A stretch of DNA of 64,000 bases from Bacteroidota bacterium (GTDB lineage: Bacteria > Bacteroidota > Bacteroidia > B-17B0 > Aurantibacillaceae): positions 310,001 to 374,000 of the forward strand of contig JAUXTT010000017.1 in assembly GCA_030684395.1 (NCBI GenBank), given 5' to 3'. Made by a program: the position numbers and the translations under genes. The notes under the pieces are model-generated. The model was not told where the DNA came from. It searched no databases and saw nothing but the letters and a program-made list of their open reading frames with translations. Each line of letters opens with the position of its first letter. Positions within the stretch are counted from its first letter, which is position 1. Positions 31,378 to 41,264 of this stretch are shown here, piece after piece.

Positions 31378-32301
31378 TTATTTAATATCTAATCCTGTGG
31401 TTATGTCACCATAAGGAATAAAATAATCATCCGGGAAAGCATCAAATTTAACTACTACACGGCCGTATTCTTTGTTCACGCTTTTAACTGTACAATTTTT
31501 AATTGTTCCAACCCAAGGAGCCTGAACTTTGTCGCCTGCTTTTACGTTTGGAATAACCTCCATTGGTGTACAATCAGCTTTGTTAAACATTGCCATTCTA
31601 CCTGCAAATCCAATACATAATACTTTATCTCCTTGTATATTTACAATGATCCAGTTTTTGTATTTACCGTCAGCATCTTTTACTGCAACACCCGATCCAA
31701 TATCCCATAGTTTGCTGATCTTAACAAAAGTGTTTGGTTTGATCTTCTCTTTCATTTGCCCGAAACCAACACCATCGCGTTTTGCCGGATTGTTCCAATC
31801 GATGTCGATATAGTTTACTTCCGGTTCAGCTGGGTTTTTATCGTTGGTTACGATAGCACGTTGCATGCCTGAACCACTTTGCCACCAGGTAAGTACGATA
31901 TCCCCTTTTTTAGCTGTTCCACCACTCGCAATAGGAACTATCATATAATTAGGAACTTCTTTTTTTCCGTCGAACATATAATCAACAGTTGAGTTTCCAT
32001 CACCCGGCTCACCCATTGTTGCACTGTAGTATATATAAGTTGTTTGATCATTCCCTTTTGTGGTACCATCTATCAACCAATTGTAAGAAGGAATTAAAAT
32101 GCTTTCCCCTGCTTTAGCAGTAGTTGACCCGCTTGGATAATCTTTAAAAGGGTTTGGTTTGTCGGGTGTAGCGGTAGCTACTGAATCTGTTTTTACAACT
32201 GCCGTTGAGTCAGTTGTAGTTGTTGCTTCTTCCGATTTTGCACCGCCACAAGCAGTTGCTAAAATTGCAAGGCCAAGTACTGGTAAAATAAGTTTTTTCA
32301 T
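31378..32301 (-). CDS. Unknown lipoprotein
   Basis: This 307-residue protein has a lipoprotein signal (lipobox ILATAC), then a Thr/Ala/Glu-rich linker (about residues 22-48, with TTTTDSTAVVKTDS) and a globular domain. The globular part contains two related halves with short beta strands, including KKGDIVLTWWQSGSGMQRAIV near residue 125 and KAGDKVQAPWVGTIKNCTV near residue 260, the latter like a small SH3/Tudor-type barrel. No family is recognised and no catalytic motif is seen. It has its own consensus promoter and a terminator, so it is a single-gene unit. Confidence 0.7.
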   Translation of the reverse strand: MKKLILPVLGLAILATACGGAKSEEATTTTDSTAVVKTDSVATATPDKPNPFKDYPSGSTTAKAGESILIPSYNWLIDGTTKGNDQTTYIYYSATMGEPGDGNSTVDYMFDGKKEVPNYMIVPIASGGTAKKGDIVLTWWQSGSGMQRAIVTNDKNPAEPEVNYIDIDWNNPAKRDGVGFGQMKEKIKPNTFVKISKLWDIGSGVAVKDADGKYKNWIIVNIQGDKVLCIGFAGRMAMFNKADCTPMEVIPNVKAGDKVQAPWVGTIKNCTVKSVNKEYGRVVVKFDAFPDDYFIPYGDITTGLDIK

Positions 32302-32324
32302 ATTAGTTTTGGATTTTGATGAAT

Positions 32325-32354
32325 CAAAAATAGGTAAAAAACAATCTCTTCCAA
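32325..32354 (-). promoter_or_regulatory. Predicted promoter of lipoprotein gene
   Basis: Minus-strand TTG (32354-32352), 19-base spacer, TATTTTTG (32332-32325), an exact consensus; the start codon is 24 bases downstream. Confidence 0.58.
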
Positions 32355-32387
32355 CTATTAATTTGGTGAAATGACTTTATCAAATGG

Positions 32388-34706
32388 TTAAACTCTGAAT
32401 CCGATCAAACAAACGTCGTCAATTTGATCATAACCTTCTTTCCATTCAAGAAAAGCTTCTTCTATCAATGCCATTTGAATCTGCATATTTTTATCATACA
32501 TGGACAAAAGCAGGTCTTTCAGGGTTTTATATTTGAATTTTTTTCCTTGCGGTCCACCAAACTGATCTGCGTAACCATCGGTAAACATATAAACACAATC
32601 ACCTTCTTCCAATTGAATTGTGTGATTAGTGAATGGTTTACGATAATCAAATTTTCCTATCGGTTGTTTGTCGGCTTTTGTTTCAAGCAGTTCCAGCCCT
32701 TCTGCTCCATTTCTAACAATCCATAGCGGATTGTTGGCTCCGGCATATTGAAGTTTTTTGTTTTTTCTATCAAGTGCAACTAAACTTATATCCATACCAT
32801 CTTTTACTTCATGATCGGAAGTTTCGAATGTAGCAATTACCAGATCGGTTAGTTTATCTAGTATATCTGAGGGTTTATGTAGCTTAAATTCTTTTACACA
32901 TCTTTCCAAACCGTTTACTCCAACCACACTTACCATAGCACCGGGAACACCATGTCCGGTACAGTCTGCTGCTGCCACCAAAATTTCTTCTCCGCCTGCC
33001 TCTGCCGGCGAGATTTCTACCCAATAAAAATCTCCTGCTACAATATCCTTTGGTTTATAGAAAATAAAAGACGAAGGCAAATGCTGATCTACAAAACTTA
33101 AAGGGGGTAAAATAGCTTGCTGTAAACGTTTAGCGTAGTTAATAGAGTCAACCACTTCTTTGTTTTTATGCTCCACAATTTCTTTCTGTAGCTGTATTTC
33201 CTTGGTACGTTCGTTTACCTTTTCTTCCAGATTGTGATTAATATCTTTCAAATCATAGATCAGCTTCCTCATAGACTGCTGCATTTTCCTGAAGCTCTGT
33301 GCCAATTCCCCAATTTCATCTTTTTGGTTAATGTTAATTTCTACATTAAAATTTCCTTTTCGTAATTCTTTGGCGTCATTTGTAAGTTCCTTTATTGGCT
33401 TGGTGATTTGGCGTGAAATAATAAAAGAAGCGACAAATATGAGAAGCACCATTGCCACACTAAAAATGATAATTTGCCTGCGCAGTGAATACACATGAGC
33501 AAATGCTTCGGCTTCGTCCAATTCGCTCATTATTGCCCATTTCATTCCTTCTATTTTTAAGGGCTTGTAGGAAGAAAGTACCGGAAGGTTTCTGTAGTCA
33601 TTAAATATTCTTGTATCTGATTTACCTTCTAAAGCTGCAATTGTACCCTCTGTTTTCACTTCCTGCAATCCAATGGTGCTTTTAAAATTACGCATTTTGT
33701 GAATGGTGACTTCAGGTGTTCCAATTTCTTTGAGCATTGCAAAATAACCTGTGCTGTCTTCAATAAAAAATCGTGACTGGCTTCTTAATGTATAATCGCC
33801 TCCGGCTATATAAGTTTCACCTGATTTTCCCAAACCCATATCTTCCCAATGATGCTTGCTTGTCATAATATCATTAATACGATCAATAGGCATTTGAAAC
33901 ACAAGTACTCCTATTTTTTTTCCACTATCAATAATTGGCGCGGCAATAAATGATGCAGGTGAGTTGTAAGACGGATGATAGGGTTTAAAATCTTCAAATT
34001 GTACCTGATCCTTTTTATCAGAATAATCGGCATGCCGGAAAGCATCTGCCAGATTGGTGTTTTTAAAAGGTCCGTTATGAAGAGAAGTTGCAAAATCTAC
34101 TTCCTTAAAAACGGTGTAAACTATATTGCCTGTTTTATTATCAATTAAAAAAATATCATAAAATCCATATCTCTCCTGATAGTCTTTAAAAAAAGGGTGA
34201 AATCTTTTGTGTGTCTTAGCATATCCAACCGTATCAGCAGTAGAAAGCATCTCTTGTTTTTTACCCGGAGGATTAGGATTAGCTACAATATAATCATATT
34301 GAAGTAAGATCCCTTTTTCATTCTTACACAACTCTTCTTCTAACCCAATATGCTTGTCGCTGTTTGAATTTAAACGAGGTAAAAATTCCTTTTTTATGTA
34401 ATCTGCTACAGCGGCTTTTTTTGCTTCTTTTGTTTCGTCTTCCTTGTACTCGTCAAACCCTTTCTTAAAACGTTTCATTGCCCTGATAACAGTTGGGTCG
34501 TGTGAAAAGCCTATGACCTGATCTCTGATTTGAGAAAAATAATCTTCTATTTGATTTGCTTTCATTTCCCTAACCGCTGTGAGGCGATTAAATGATTCTT
34601 CTTCAAGCGATTGTTTTCCTTTACGGTAAGAAATAATTCCTATTACCAGCATGGAAATAAAAGCGACGCTAAAAAAGGTGAGGGTAAGTTTTACTCCGAT
34701 CTTCAT
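32388..34706 (-). CDS. SpoIIE-type PP2C phosphatase with Cache sensor and HAMP domain
   Basis: This 772-residue membrane protein has an N-terminal membrane helix (about 9-26), a periplasmic dCache-like sensor (to about residue 400), a second helix (IIIFSVAMVLLIFVASFII), a HAMP domain (RQITKPIKELTNDAKELRKG), a coiled coil and a C-terminal SpoIIE/RsbU-type phosphatase. The metal-binding acidic motifs are present: DIVAGDFYWVE, AADCTGHGVPGAMVS, MFTDGYADQFGG and DDVCLIGF. It should sense a periplasmic signal and dephosphorylate a serine or threonine on a cytoplasmic partner, often an anti-sigma antagonist. No STAS or anti-sigma gene lies nearby, so the partner is unknown. Confidence 0.92.
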   Translation of the reverse strand: MKIGVKLTLTFFSVAFISMLVIGIISYRKGKQSLEEESFNRLTAVREMKANQIEDYFSQIRDQVIGFSHDPTVIRAMKRFKKGFDEYKEDETKEAKKAAVADYIKKEFLPRLNSNSDKHIGLEEELCKNEKGILLQYDYIVANPNPPGKKQEMLSTADTVGYAKTHKRFHPFFKDYQERYGFYDIFLIDNKTGNIVYTVFKEVDFATSLHNGPFKNTNLADAFRHADYSDKKDQVQFEDFKPYHPSYNSPASFIAAPIIDSGKKIGVLVFQMPIDRINDIMTSKHHWEDMGLGKSGETYIAGGDYTLRSQSRFFIEDSTGYFAMLKEIGTPEVTIHKMRNFKSTIGLQEVKTEGTIAALEGKSDTRIFNDYRNLPVLSSYKPLKIEGMKWAIMSELDEAEAFAHVYSLRRQIIIFSVAMVLLIFVASFIISRQITKPIKELTNDAKELRKGNFNVEININQKDEIGELAQSFRKMQQSMRKLIYDLKDINHNLEEKVNERTKEIQLQKEIVEHKNKEVVDSINYAKRLQQAILPPLSFVDQHLPSSFIFYKPKDIVAGDFYWVEISPAEAGGEEILVAAADCTGHGVPGAMVSVVGVNGLERCVKEFKLHKPSDILDKLTDLVIATFETSDHEVKDGMDISLVALDRKNKKLQYAGANNPLWIVRNGAEGLELLETKADKQPIGKFDYRKPFTNHTIQLEEGDCVYMFTDGYADQFGGPQGKKFKYKTLKDLLLSMYDKNMQIQMALIEEAFLEWKEGYDQIDDVCLIGFRV

Positions 34707-34764
34707 GTTCTGTTCTTAAGGATAAAAGTACTATTTTTATTTACATCGGTAAGAATGATATGCC

Positions 34765-36324
34765 TCATTTCTCATATTTCACCATATAATGCAATCCGAC
34801 GCTTTCTTTTCTCAGCATCGCGTGCTTAATAATCAAGTAACCTATGCAAATCAAATTACGCAGTTCGCAAAGTTTAGGTGAAACCGTTGTTTTTTCATAG
34901 AGAGCTTCATTTTCCTTATACAGAATCTCCAGTCGGTCGAAAGCTCTTTTCAAACGCAATTCGGATCGAACAATACCAACATAGTTACTCATAATCTGTT
35001 GGACTTCGCGTTTGCTTTGAGTGATAAGAATCATCTCTTCCGGGTTATCGGTTCCTTCCGCGTCCCAATCAGGGATATTTTGATTGTATTCGGTTTTTTT
35101 AACCGATTTAATTGCCAATAAGGCTGCACGGTGGGCAAAAACAACTGCTTCTAAAAGTGAGTTACTCGCTAAACGATTGGCGCCATGCAAACCAGTTGCT
35201 GCACATTCACCAACTGCAAACAAATTATTAATAGTTGATTTGGCATTTTCATCTACTATAATTCCTCCGCATAAATAATGGGCGGCCGGCACTACCGGAA
35301 TCATTGTTTTGAATGGGTCGATACCACTATTCATGCACTTATTATAAATGTTTGGAAAATGCTCTATAAACCCTTTTCTGTCCAAATGCCTGCAATCTAA
35401 ATATACAAAATCTTCTCCTCTTATTTTCATCTCCGTATCAATGGCGCGCGCAACAATATCACGTGGAGCAAGGCTTTCCCGTTTATCATACTTGCTCATA
35501 AATTCTTTCCCGTCTATACCCCTCAATACACCACCGTATCCTCTTACTGCTTCCGATATCAAAAAACTTGGGTTCTCATTCGGATTGTATAAAGAAGTTG
35601 GATGAAACTGCATAAACTCCATATCACGCACATGACCTTTTGCTCTATAAACCATAGCGATTCCATCACCTGTGGCAATAATAGGATTGGTGGTTGTAGC
35701 ATACACGTGCCCTGCACCGCCTGTTGCCATTAAGGTTGTTTTTGCCAAAATGGTTTCTGTTTTCCCGGTACGGGTATTTAACACATAAGCTCCAAAACAA
35801 TTAATATCCGGCGTTTTTGAGGTCACTTCTTTTCCAAGATGATGTTCTGTTATAATATCAATTGCGAAATAATGATCGTAAACCGTAATGTTTTTGTGGT
35901 TATGAATTTTATTAAGAAGAGCTCTTTCTATTTCATAACCTGTGGTGTCTTTATAATGTAAGATTCGGCTTTCTGAGTGTCCACCTTCTTTTGCAAGATC
36001 GTATTCACCACCCGGCTTTTTATCGAAATTAGCTCCGATTTCGATTAATTCCTTTACCCGGGCTGTGCCTTCTTCTACAACAATTTTAACGATTTTCTCA
36101 TCGCACAATCCTGCTCCGGCAATCAAAGTATCCTGCACATGTTTTTGGTGAGAATCGCCATTGTATAAAACTGCTGCTATTCCACCCTGAGCATATTTAG
36201 TGTTTGATTCATCTTCATTTGATTTGGTAATAATGGTAACCGATCCATGCTCTGCCACCTTAAGCGCATAACTAAGACCCGCAATACCCGAACCAATTAC
36301 CAAAAAATCTGTTTTTTGCTGCAT
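34765..36324 (-). CDS. nadB: L-aspartate oxidase
   Basis: NadB oxidises L-aspartate to iminoaspartate, the first step of de novo NAD synthesis. The 519-residue flavoprotein has the FAD-binding GxGxxG as VIGSGIAGLSYA at residues 9-20, the NTKYAQGGIAAV segment, the substrate-site motif EGGHSESRILH and the MQFHPTSLYN and GANRLASNSLLE blocks typical of the fumarate reductase/aspartate oxidase group. The NadB C-terminal helical domain is present. nadA and nadC are not adjacent. It is divergent from nfu. Confidence 0.95.
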   Translation of the reverse strand: MQQKTDFLVIGSGIAGLSYALKVAEHGSVTIITKSNEDESNTKYAQGGIAAVLYNGDSHQKHVQDTLIAGAGLCDEKIVKIVVEEGTARVKELIEIGANFDKKPGGEYDLAKEGGHSESRILHYKDTTGYEIERALLNKIHNHKNITVYDHYFAIDIITEHHLGKEVTSKTPDINCFGAYVLNTRTGKTETILAKTTLMATGGAGHVYATTTNPIIATGDGIAMVYRAKGHVRDMEFMQFHPTSLYNPNENPSFLISEAVRGYGGVLRGIDGKEFMSKYDKRESLAPRDIVARAIDTEMKIRGEDFVYLDCRHLDRKGFIEHFPNIYNKCMNSGIDPFKTMIPVVPAAHYLCGGIIVDENAKSTINNLFAVGECAATGLHGANRLASNSLLEAVVFAHRAALLAIKSVKKTEYNQNIPDWDAEGTDNPEEMILITQSKREVQQIMSNYVGIVRSELRLKRAFDRLEILYKENEALYEKTTVSPKLCELRNLICIGYLIIKHAMLRKESVGLHYMVKYEK

Positions 36325-36358
36325 TTGTATCTATTAATAATGAAAAGCTATTTATCCG

Positions 36359-36366
36359 TACTTTTG
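36359..36366 (+). promoter_or_regulatory. -7 promoter element of nfu (TACTTTTG)
   Basis: TACTTTTG is an exact TAnnTTTG match, 28 bases before the ATG at 36395. No -33 TTTG is found at 19-21 bases. Confidence 0.45.
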
Positions 36367-36394
36367 TATTACAAAGTAAACTAATTATTTTAAA

Positions 36395-37018
36395 ATGGAA
36401 ACGCAAAAATTACCATATACTTTTTACACCGAAAGCACTCCAAATCCTTCATCTACTAAGTTTGTAGCAAATAAATTATTGATAGAAAACGGGGCAACGG
36501 CAGGTTATACTTCAGCAAAAGAAGCAGAAAAAGCCCCTTTAATTAAAAAATTATTTGAATTCCCTTTCGTAAAACAACTTTTTGTTTCTCAGAATTATAT
36601 TACCGTTACCAAAACAGATGATGTTTCATGGGATGATGTCATGCTTGAATTACGCTTATTCATTACTGATTACTTAAGCAAAGGTGGAGAAGTTATTTCT
36701 GAACTTCCGAGTAAAGAAGTTGCAGCCGATTCATCGTTCGCAAATACACAAACGGTTTTTACCGAACATGCAGCGCCATCAAATGATGTTGAAAATAAAA
36801 TTGTAGAGATATTGGAACAATACATTCGTCCTGCTGTTGAACAGGATGGCGGCTTAATAGTTTTTAAATCATTTAAGGAAGGTGTGGTTACTGTGCAAAT
36901 GAAGGGTGCCTGCAGCGGTTGCCCAAGCAGTACTATGACATTGAAGGCGGGAATTGAAGCATTACTTAAAAGATTACTTCCTGAAGATATAAAAGAGGTG
37001 ATTAGCGAAGCTGCCTAG
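36395..37018 (+). CDS. nfu: NifU-like iron-sulfur scaffold protein
   Basis: Nfu proteins carry Fe-S clusters to target enzymes. The 207-residue protein has an N-terminal Nfu domain (TESTPNPSSTKFVANK, residues 12-27) and a C-terminal NifU-type domain (VEQDGGLIVFKSF) with the cluster-binding CxxC as CSGCP, Cys173 and Cys176. Both domains are complete, so it is a two-domain form of the kind found in Bacteroidota and mitochondria. The window encodes many Fe-S proteins (complex I, MiaB, RlmN) that are plausible clients. It ends at a strong terminator. Confidence 0.93.
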   Translation: METQKLPYTFYTESTPNPSSTKFVANKLLIENGATAGYTSAKEAEKAPLIKKLFEFPFVKQLFVSQNYITVTKTDDVSWDDVMLELRLFITDYLSKGGEVISELPSKEVAADSSFANTQTVFTEHAAPSNDVENKIVEILEQYIRPAVEQDGGLIVFKSFKEGVVTVQMKGACSGCPSSTMTLKAGIEALLKRLLPEDIKEVISEAA

Positions 37019-37102
37019 ATGATGTCATTTTAGCATTGGATAAAATAACACTAAAGCCGTGTATATTGAGCCCATTCATTAGTAAAGACAACATGGCAAT
37101 AA

Positions 37103-37134
37103 AAAAAGCGGGATTCTTTCGGATCCCGCTTTTT
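37103..37134. terminator. Bidirectional terminator
   Basis: Stem AAAAAGCGGGAT (37103-37114) pairs perfectly with ATCCCGCTTTTT (37123-37134) around an 8-base loop, with T-runs on both strands. It separates nfu from the convergent T9SS-cargo gene. Confidence 0.92.
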
Positions 37135-37151
37135 ATTTTTATTCCTGCCGT

Positions 37152-40085
37152 TTACTGAATAACTATACGTGAGTGATAAACTTTTCCATCAACACTAACA
37201 CCAATTTCATACGCTCCTTTAGTTAATCCTGAAGTAGAGATTGCTTTGTTCATGTTTGCGGTTGCTTTATATGTTTCACTATACACTTGTTTTCCTAAAA
37301 GGTCATGAATTGCAACGGTTGCCTGGGAATCTTTTACATCTTTTAAAACAACATTTACAAAATCAGAAGCAGGGTTAGGGTAAATGCTTATTGCGTTGGA
37401 ACCATTTACTTCTTTTATTCCTACAGGATTAACAAATACATAAACAGGAGTACGAGGGCTTGTACAAACAACCGGAGCCGTTTCAAGTTCCCAATCAAAA
37501 TAATAGTAGAATACAGTTCCTGTTGGACTAGTTCCGGTAATAGAAACCAATGTATCAGCAGCAAGGATAATATTGTATGGGTAAGCCACACCTGAATTAT
37601 TAACACGTTTCAATCTTGGAGAATTAAATCCGAAAGAGGTATTATTTTGCGCTGTATTTGTTCCCAACTGATAAGCTGTTCCTGCAGTTAAAGTGAAATT
37701 TAAAGTCACAAACGATGTATCAATAGGGATGTTTACGGTTTGGCTTTGTAATACAATACCGGTTGAACTTCTCAATTCTACTTTTCTTGTACCTGGTGTA
37801 TCCGTATAAACTTTTACCTTTTTTAAAGTACAATTTGAATGAGCCGTAAAAATCAAGTAACCATTTGTAGTATTTCCGGCATAGTTACTGGCTCCAAAAT
37901 GATATTTGGGAGCACCAAAAACAGTTCCACCACCATAGTTATAAGAATCCTCAGCATAGAACACAGTATCAGTTGTAATCATTGGAGTATTATATGTACT
38001 GCCCGTTGCTAAAGCAGAACCACCTGTTGGATCAGCGTACCAAACAACTGCGTTTCCGGTTGCCGTTAAAGTAGTTGTAGATGGTGCCGGAAGCGTTACA
38101 TCAGATGAAACCGGAGCCGGAGCCGGGTGAACATTTACACTAATACTGTTTGAATTCCATTGCTGACAAAGTCCTTGTGTTTGAACTGAATAAGTTCCTG
38201 ACTGAGAAGCATAAGTACTTTGTGTAGTTGCCCCGTTTGACCACAAATAAGAGGTAGCAGAAGTTGAAGAAAGCATAATGCTATCTCCTGCACAAAATAC
38301 TGTATCAGCAAGCGCAGAAATACCTGGCGTTTCATTTGGATCCACAACCACTATCATACTTGAAGATGTTGCATTACATTGTACTGATTCAGTAATAGTA
38401 ACAGCGTAACTTCCTGCATTTGTAACATTTATTGTTTGTGTAGTTGCCCCATTAGACCATAAATAGGTATATCCTGTTCCTGATCCACTAGCATTGGCAG
38501 TTAAGTCAACGTTTTGTCCGGTACAAAAAGTTAGTGGCCCGCTTGCATTAACTGTTGCTCCACTGAGTGTGCAGGAGTTTTGTTCTATCACATTTAAAAA
38601 CTGATCGGCAACCGGCAATACTACAACAGTTTGCTCGCCTGATGGCCAGTTAACAACTACTGAATCAATCACCGTTTCTGCTCCTAAACCAAAATGTAAT
38701 TGAGAAGAATTTAATGTTCCATAACTTTCTCCTGCTCTTACTTCACGGGTTTGAACTCCCCATGCTCCGTATATATAAGCTCTGGCACCCAAACTTCCTG
38801 CATTAGAAATTGTTGAAGTAAGATTTAATGTTAAATAATGATTGGAATTGCTGGTTGAGTTTTGCCAATAAATATCATCAATTGAATTAGATGGGTTGTT
38901 ATACGTACTTCCGTAGCTTCCATAAATATCTATTTTACCATCGTGATTAAGATCGCCACTTGCAAAAGATAGAAGATTGGATCCTGCATTTAAATTGACC
39001 GGAGTTGTATTAGTGAAAGTACTGTTTCCATTATTGTGATATAAACGGTGGTCGTTATCACCCGTAATAAAGAGATCAACAAATCCGTCGTTATCAAAAT
39101 CTTCGAACTGCGCCTGCATTGGCATACTTCCAAAAGCTATGGCATTAGGGCTTATTGTAAAATTCCCGTTACCATCATTTATATAGTATCTTGACGTTAC
39201 ATCATGTTTGGTCATAAACAAATCAAAATCCCCATCATTATCTATATCTCCAAAACTTGCAGTCCAGTCCTGGTCATTACTAGCCATCCCATGAGCCGCT
39301 GCGTTTGAAGTATAAGTTCCGTTGCCATTGTTTTCAAACAATACGTTTGTTCTTCTTATATCACCGGGGCCATATGCCTGCCTGCAATGAGCTATATAAA
39401 AATCAACATCTCCATCATTATCAAAATCGGTCCACACAGTTCCGTAATTACCTGATTCATCATTTGGAGCAGCTGTTCCTGCGTTAATGTCAAAGTTTAT
39501 TACCGAATTATTTTGCTCTGCAGGAAAATTACCAAAACCGTCATTTACCCATATTTTACTTTCATTCACATCATTACAAACAAAAATATCTTCCCAGCCG
39601 TCATTATTCACATCCATAAAGTTGGCGTTTTGAGAAGCAATATCGCCATTTGGCAAATATATAATCGAACCCAAAATGCCGGTTCCTGTGGCGTCTAATT
39701 TCATTAAACGAACTCCTGTTCCCCAACCACAATACAAAACATCTTTGTATCCGTTGTGATCTACATCGGCCAAACACATTGCCCAGCCATCTTCATCTAC
39801 AAAATCACCTATATACTGCTGGGTAAATGTTCCACCTGCTTGTTGATACTCTATTCTAACATATCTGTTTTGATCTAACTTAACAACATCATCCAAGCCA
39901 TCACCATTCACATCAACAATTGCGACGCTATTTCCGCTTCTCACACTTGCATTACTCCCCAAAACTCCTGTTTCACTATGAAGCAAGTTGTTTTTATTGG
40001 TAAATGTAATTTGAGCATTTATTGTGTTTTGTGTAATGATAGCACAAGACAATAAACCGGTTATTTTTAGTAAATTTTTTCTCAT
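37152..40085 (-). CDS. FG-GAP/ASPIC repeat protein with T9SS sorting domain
   Basis: This 977-residue exported protein starts with a signal peptide (cleavage near TINAQ). A beta-propeller of VCBS/FG-GAP repeats follows to about residue 420, with recurrent DVNGDGLDD-type calcium-binding loops (DVDHNGYKD, DFDNDGDVD, DIDNDGDFD, DLNHDGKID). Next are an ASPIC/UnbV domain (YGAWGVQTREVRAG, LHFGLGAE), two immunoglobulin-like repeats each containing YLWSNGATTQ, a 180-residue beta-rich region, and a C-terminal type A T9SS sorting domain (ISIYPNPASDFVNV). It should be secreted by T9SS and attached to the cell surface, possibly binding polysaccharide or other cells. It is monocistronic with a consensus promoter. 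Confidence 0.93.
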   Translation of the reverse strand: MRKNLLKITGLLSCAIITQNTINAQITFTNKNNLLHSETGVLGSNASVRSGNSVAIVDVNGDGLDDVVKLDQNRYVRIEYQQAGGTFTQQYIGDFVDEDGWAMCLADVDHNGYKDVLYCGWGTGVRLMKLDATGTGILGSIIYLPNGDIASQNANFMDVNNDGWEDIFVCNDVNESKIWVNDGFGNFPAEQNNSVINFDINAGTAAPNDESGNYGTVWTDFDNDGDVDFYIAHCRQAYGPGDIRRTNVLFENNGNGTYTSNAAAHGMASNDQDWTASFGDIDNDGDFDLFMTKHDVTSRYYINDGNGNFTISPNAIAFGSMPMQAQFEDFDNDGFVDLFITGDNDHRLYHNNGNSTFTNTTPVNLNAGSNLLSFASGDLNHDGKIDIYGSYGSTYNNPSNSIDDIYWQNSTSNSNHYLTLNLTSTISNAGSLGARAYIYGAWGVQTREVRAGESYGTLNSSQLHFGLGAETVIDSVVVNWPSGEQTVVVLPVADQFLNVIEQNSCTLSGATVNASGPLTFCTGQNVDLTANASGSGTGYTYLWSNGATTQTINVTNAGSYAVTITESVQCNATSSSMIVVVDPNETPGISALADTVFCAGDSIMLSSTSATSYLWSNGATTQSTYASQSGTYSVQTQGLCQQWNSNSISVNVHPAPAPVSSDVTLPAPSTTTLTATGNAVVWYADPTGGSALATGSTYNTPMITTDTVFYAEDSYNYGGGTVFGAPKYHFGASNYAGNTTNGYLIFTAHSNCTLKKVKVYTDTPGTRKVELRSSTGIVLQSQTVNIPIDTSFVTLNFTLTAGTAYQLGTNTAQNNTSFGFNSPRLKRVNNSGVAYPYNIILAADTLVSITGTSPTGTVFYYYFDWELETAPVVCTSPRTPVYVFVNPVGIKEVNGSNAISIYPNPASDFVNVVLKDVKDSQATVAIHDLLGKQVYSETYKATANMNKAISTSGLTKGAYEIGVSVDGKVYHSRIVIQ

Positions 40086-40125
40086 TTTGACTGCTTGATT
40101 AAATTGGTTTAGCTTACTAACTGGG

Positions 40126-40156
40126 CAAATGTATTAAAACGAAACACAAATCCAAA
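40126..40156 (-). promoter_or_regulatory. Predicted promoter of T9SS-cargo gene
   Basis: Minus-strand TTTG (40156-40153), 19-base spacer, TACATTTG (40133-40126): exact consensus. The ATG is 41 bases downstream. Confidence 0.6.
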
Positions 40157-40207
40157 TTAATATCGACGTTTTTGAACTATTAGGAGGTGGTGAAATCGTT
40201 AAAATTC

Positions 40208-40239
40208 TTTGTTCAATTGTATTTTAATATATATCTTAG
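40208..40239 (+). promoter_or_regulatory. Predicted promoter of PorP/SprF-like gene
   Basis: TTTG (40208-40211), 20-base spacer, TATCTTAG (40232-40239), one mismatch to TAnnTTTG. It ends 8 bases before the ATG at 40248 and overlaps the alternative upstream start at 40209, which it therefore disfavours. Confidence 0.5.
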
Positions 40240-40247
40240 TGACTTAT

Positions 40248-41264
40248 ATGCGCTTTAACCTAAGAAATATATTCCTTATCACTCTATTTTGTAGTGCGTT
40301 TTCGTTATTCTCTCAGGACATTCATTTTACCCAGTATTATTTTTCTCCTTTAAGTTTGAATCCTGCCAATACAGGCAATTATGCAGGCGATTACAGAGGA
40401 ATGGCAAATTACCGAAGTCAGTGGAAAGAAATTGATAAAGCATACAAAACCATTTCAGTTGGCGGTGATATGAACTTTTATCCGATGAATCAAAAAGTTT
40501 CCGGAGGCTTATATATATTAAATGACAAATCGGGTGGAAATTTGGTTCAGAACAAAATCCTTATTTCGGGTGCGGCACATAAAAAAATAGCAGGATTTGA
40601 ACTTAATCTGGGAATTCAACCGGGTGTTGTAATGAAATCCATCGATTTTAATGCACATTCTTTTCCAAATCAATTAAACTGGGGCACAGGGCAATTTGAC
40701 AATACATTACCAAACAATGAAACTAATATTCAACCAAAAACTACCTATTTTGATATGAATGCAGGCTTTGTTGTTTCCAGAAAATTTACCGATAAGTTTG
40801 AAGCAGAACTCGGTTTCGCCTTTTTCCATTTAAATAAACCGAAAGAAACTTTTTTGGCTAACGATAACAAACTTCCTGTTCGTCAAATTTATCATGCAGA
40901 AATACGGTATTTTGTAAGCCCAAAACTTGCAATAAAACCGCACACTATGATCAATGCTACCAGTAAAGCCAGTGATTGGGTAACCGGTGTAACTGCTGAA
41001 TATACACTTTCCAAAACACCGTTTTTCACTAATACCGTTTTTGCCGGGTTTATGTGGAGGGATGGTTTCAAACGCATTATGGATGCTGGTATGTTTACTG
41101 CCGGTATGAAATACCAGAATTATACCTTTGGCGTAAGTTACGATGTTAACACTTCGCAACTTCATACAGCAACAAATTATAAAGGTGCTTTAGAACTTGC
41201 ACTTATTTACACTGCAAAAAACACCCGTTTAATTAAAAAAGAAATCTCTTGTGATCGTTACTAG
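40248..41264 (+). CDS. PorP/SprF family T9SS-associated outer membrane protein
   Basis: This 338-residue protein has a signal peptide (cleavage near SLFSQ) and the PorP/SprF opening DIHFTQYYFSPLSLNPANTG, followed by a beta-barrel body. In T9SS machines PorP/SprF-family barrels dock PorE/SprE-type proteins or surface adhesins such as SprB. Bacteroidota genomes carry many paralogues. It overlaps the following OmpA-family gene by 14 bp, an arrangement typical of PorP-OmpA pairs. I chose the ATG at 40248 because it gives a proper signal peptide and lies just after the predicted promoter. Confidence 0.9.
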   Translation: MRFNLRNIFLITLFCSAFSLFSQDIHFTQYYFSPLSLNPANTGNYAGDYRGMANYRSQWKEIDKAYKTISVGGDMNFYPMNQKVSGGLYILNDKSGGNLVQNKILISGAAHKKIAGFELNLGIQPGVVMKSIDFNAHSFPNQLNWGTGQFDNTLPNNETNIQPKTTYFDMNAGFVVSRKFTDKFEAELGFAFFHLNKPKETFLANDNKLPVRQIYHAEIRYFVSPKLAIKPHTMINATSKASDWVTGVTAEYTLSKTPFFTNTVFAGFMWRDGFKRIMDAGMFTAGMKYQNYTFGVSYDVNTSQLHTATNYKGALELALIYTAKNTRLIKKEISCDRY

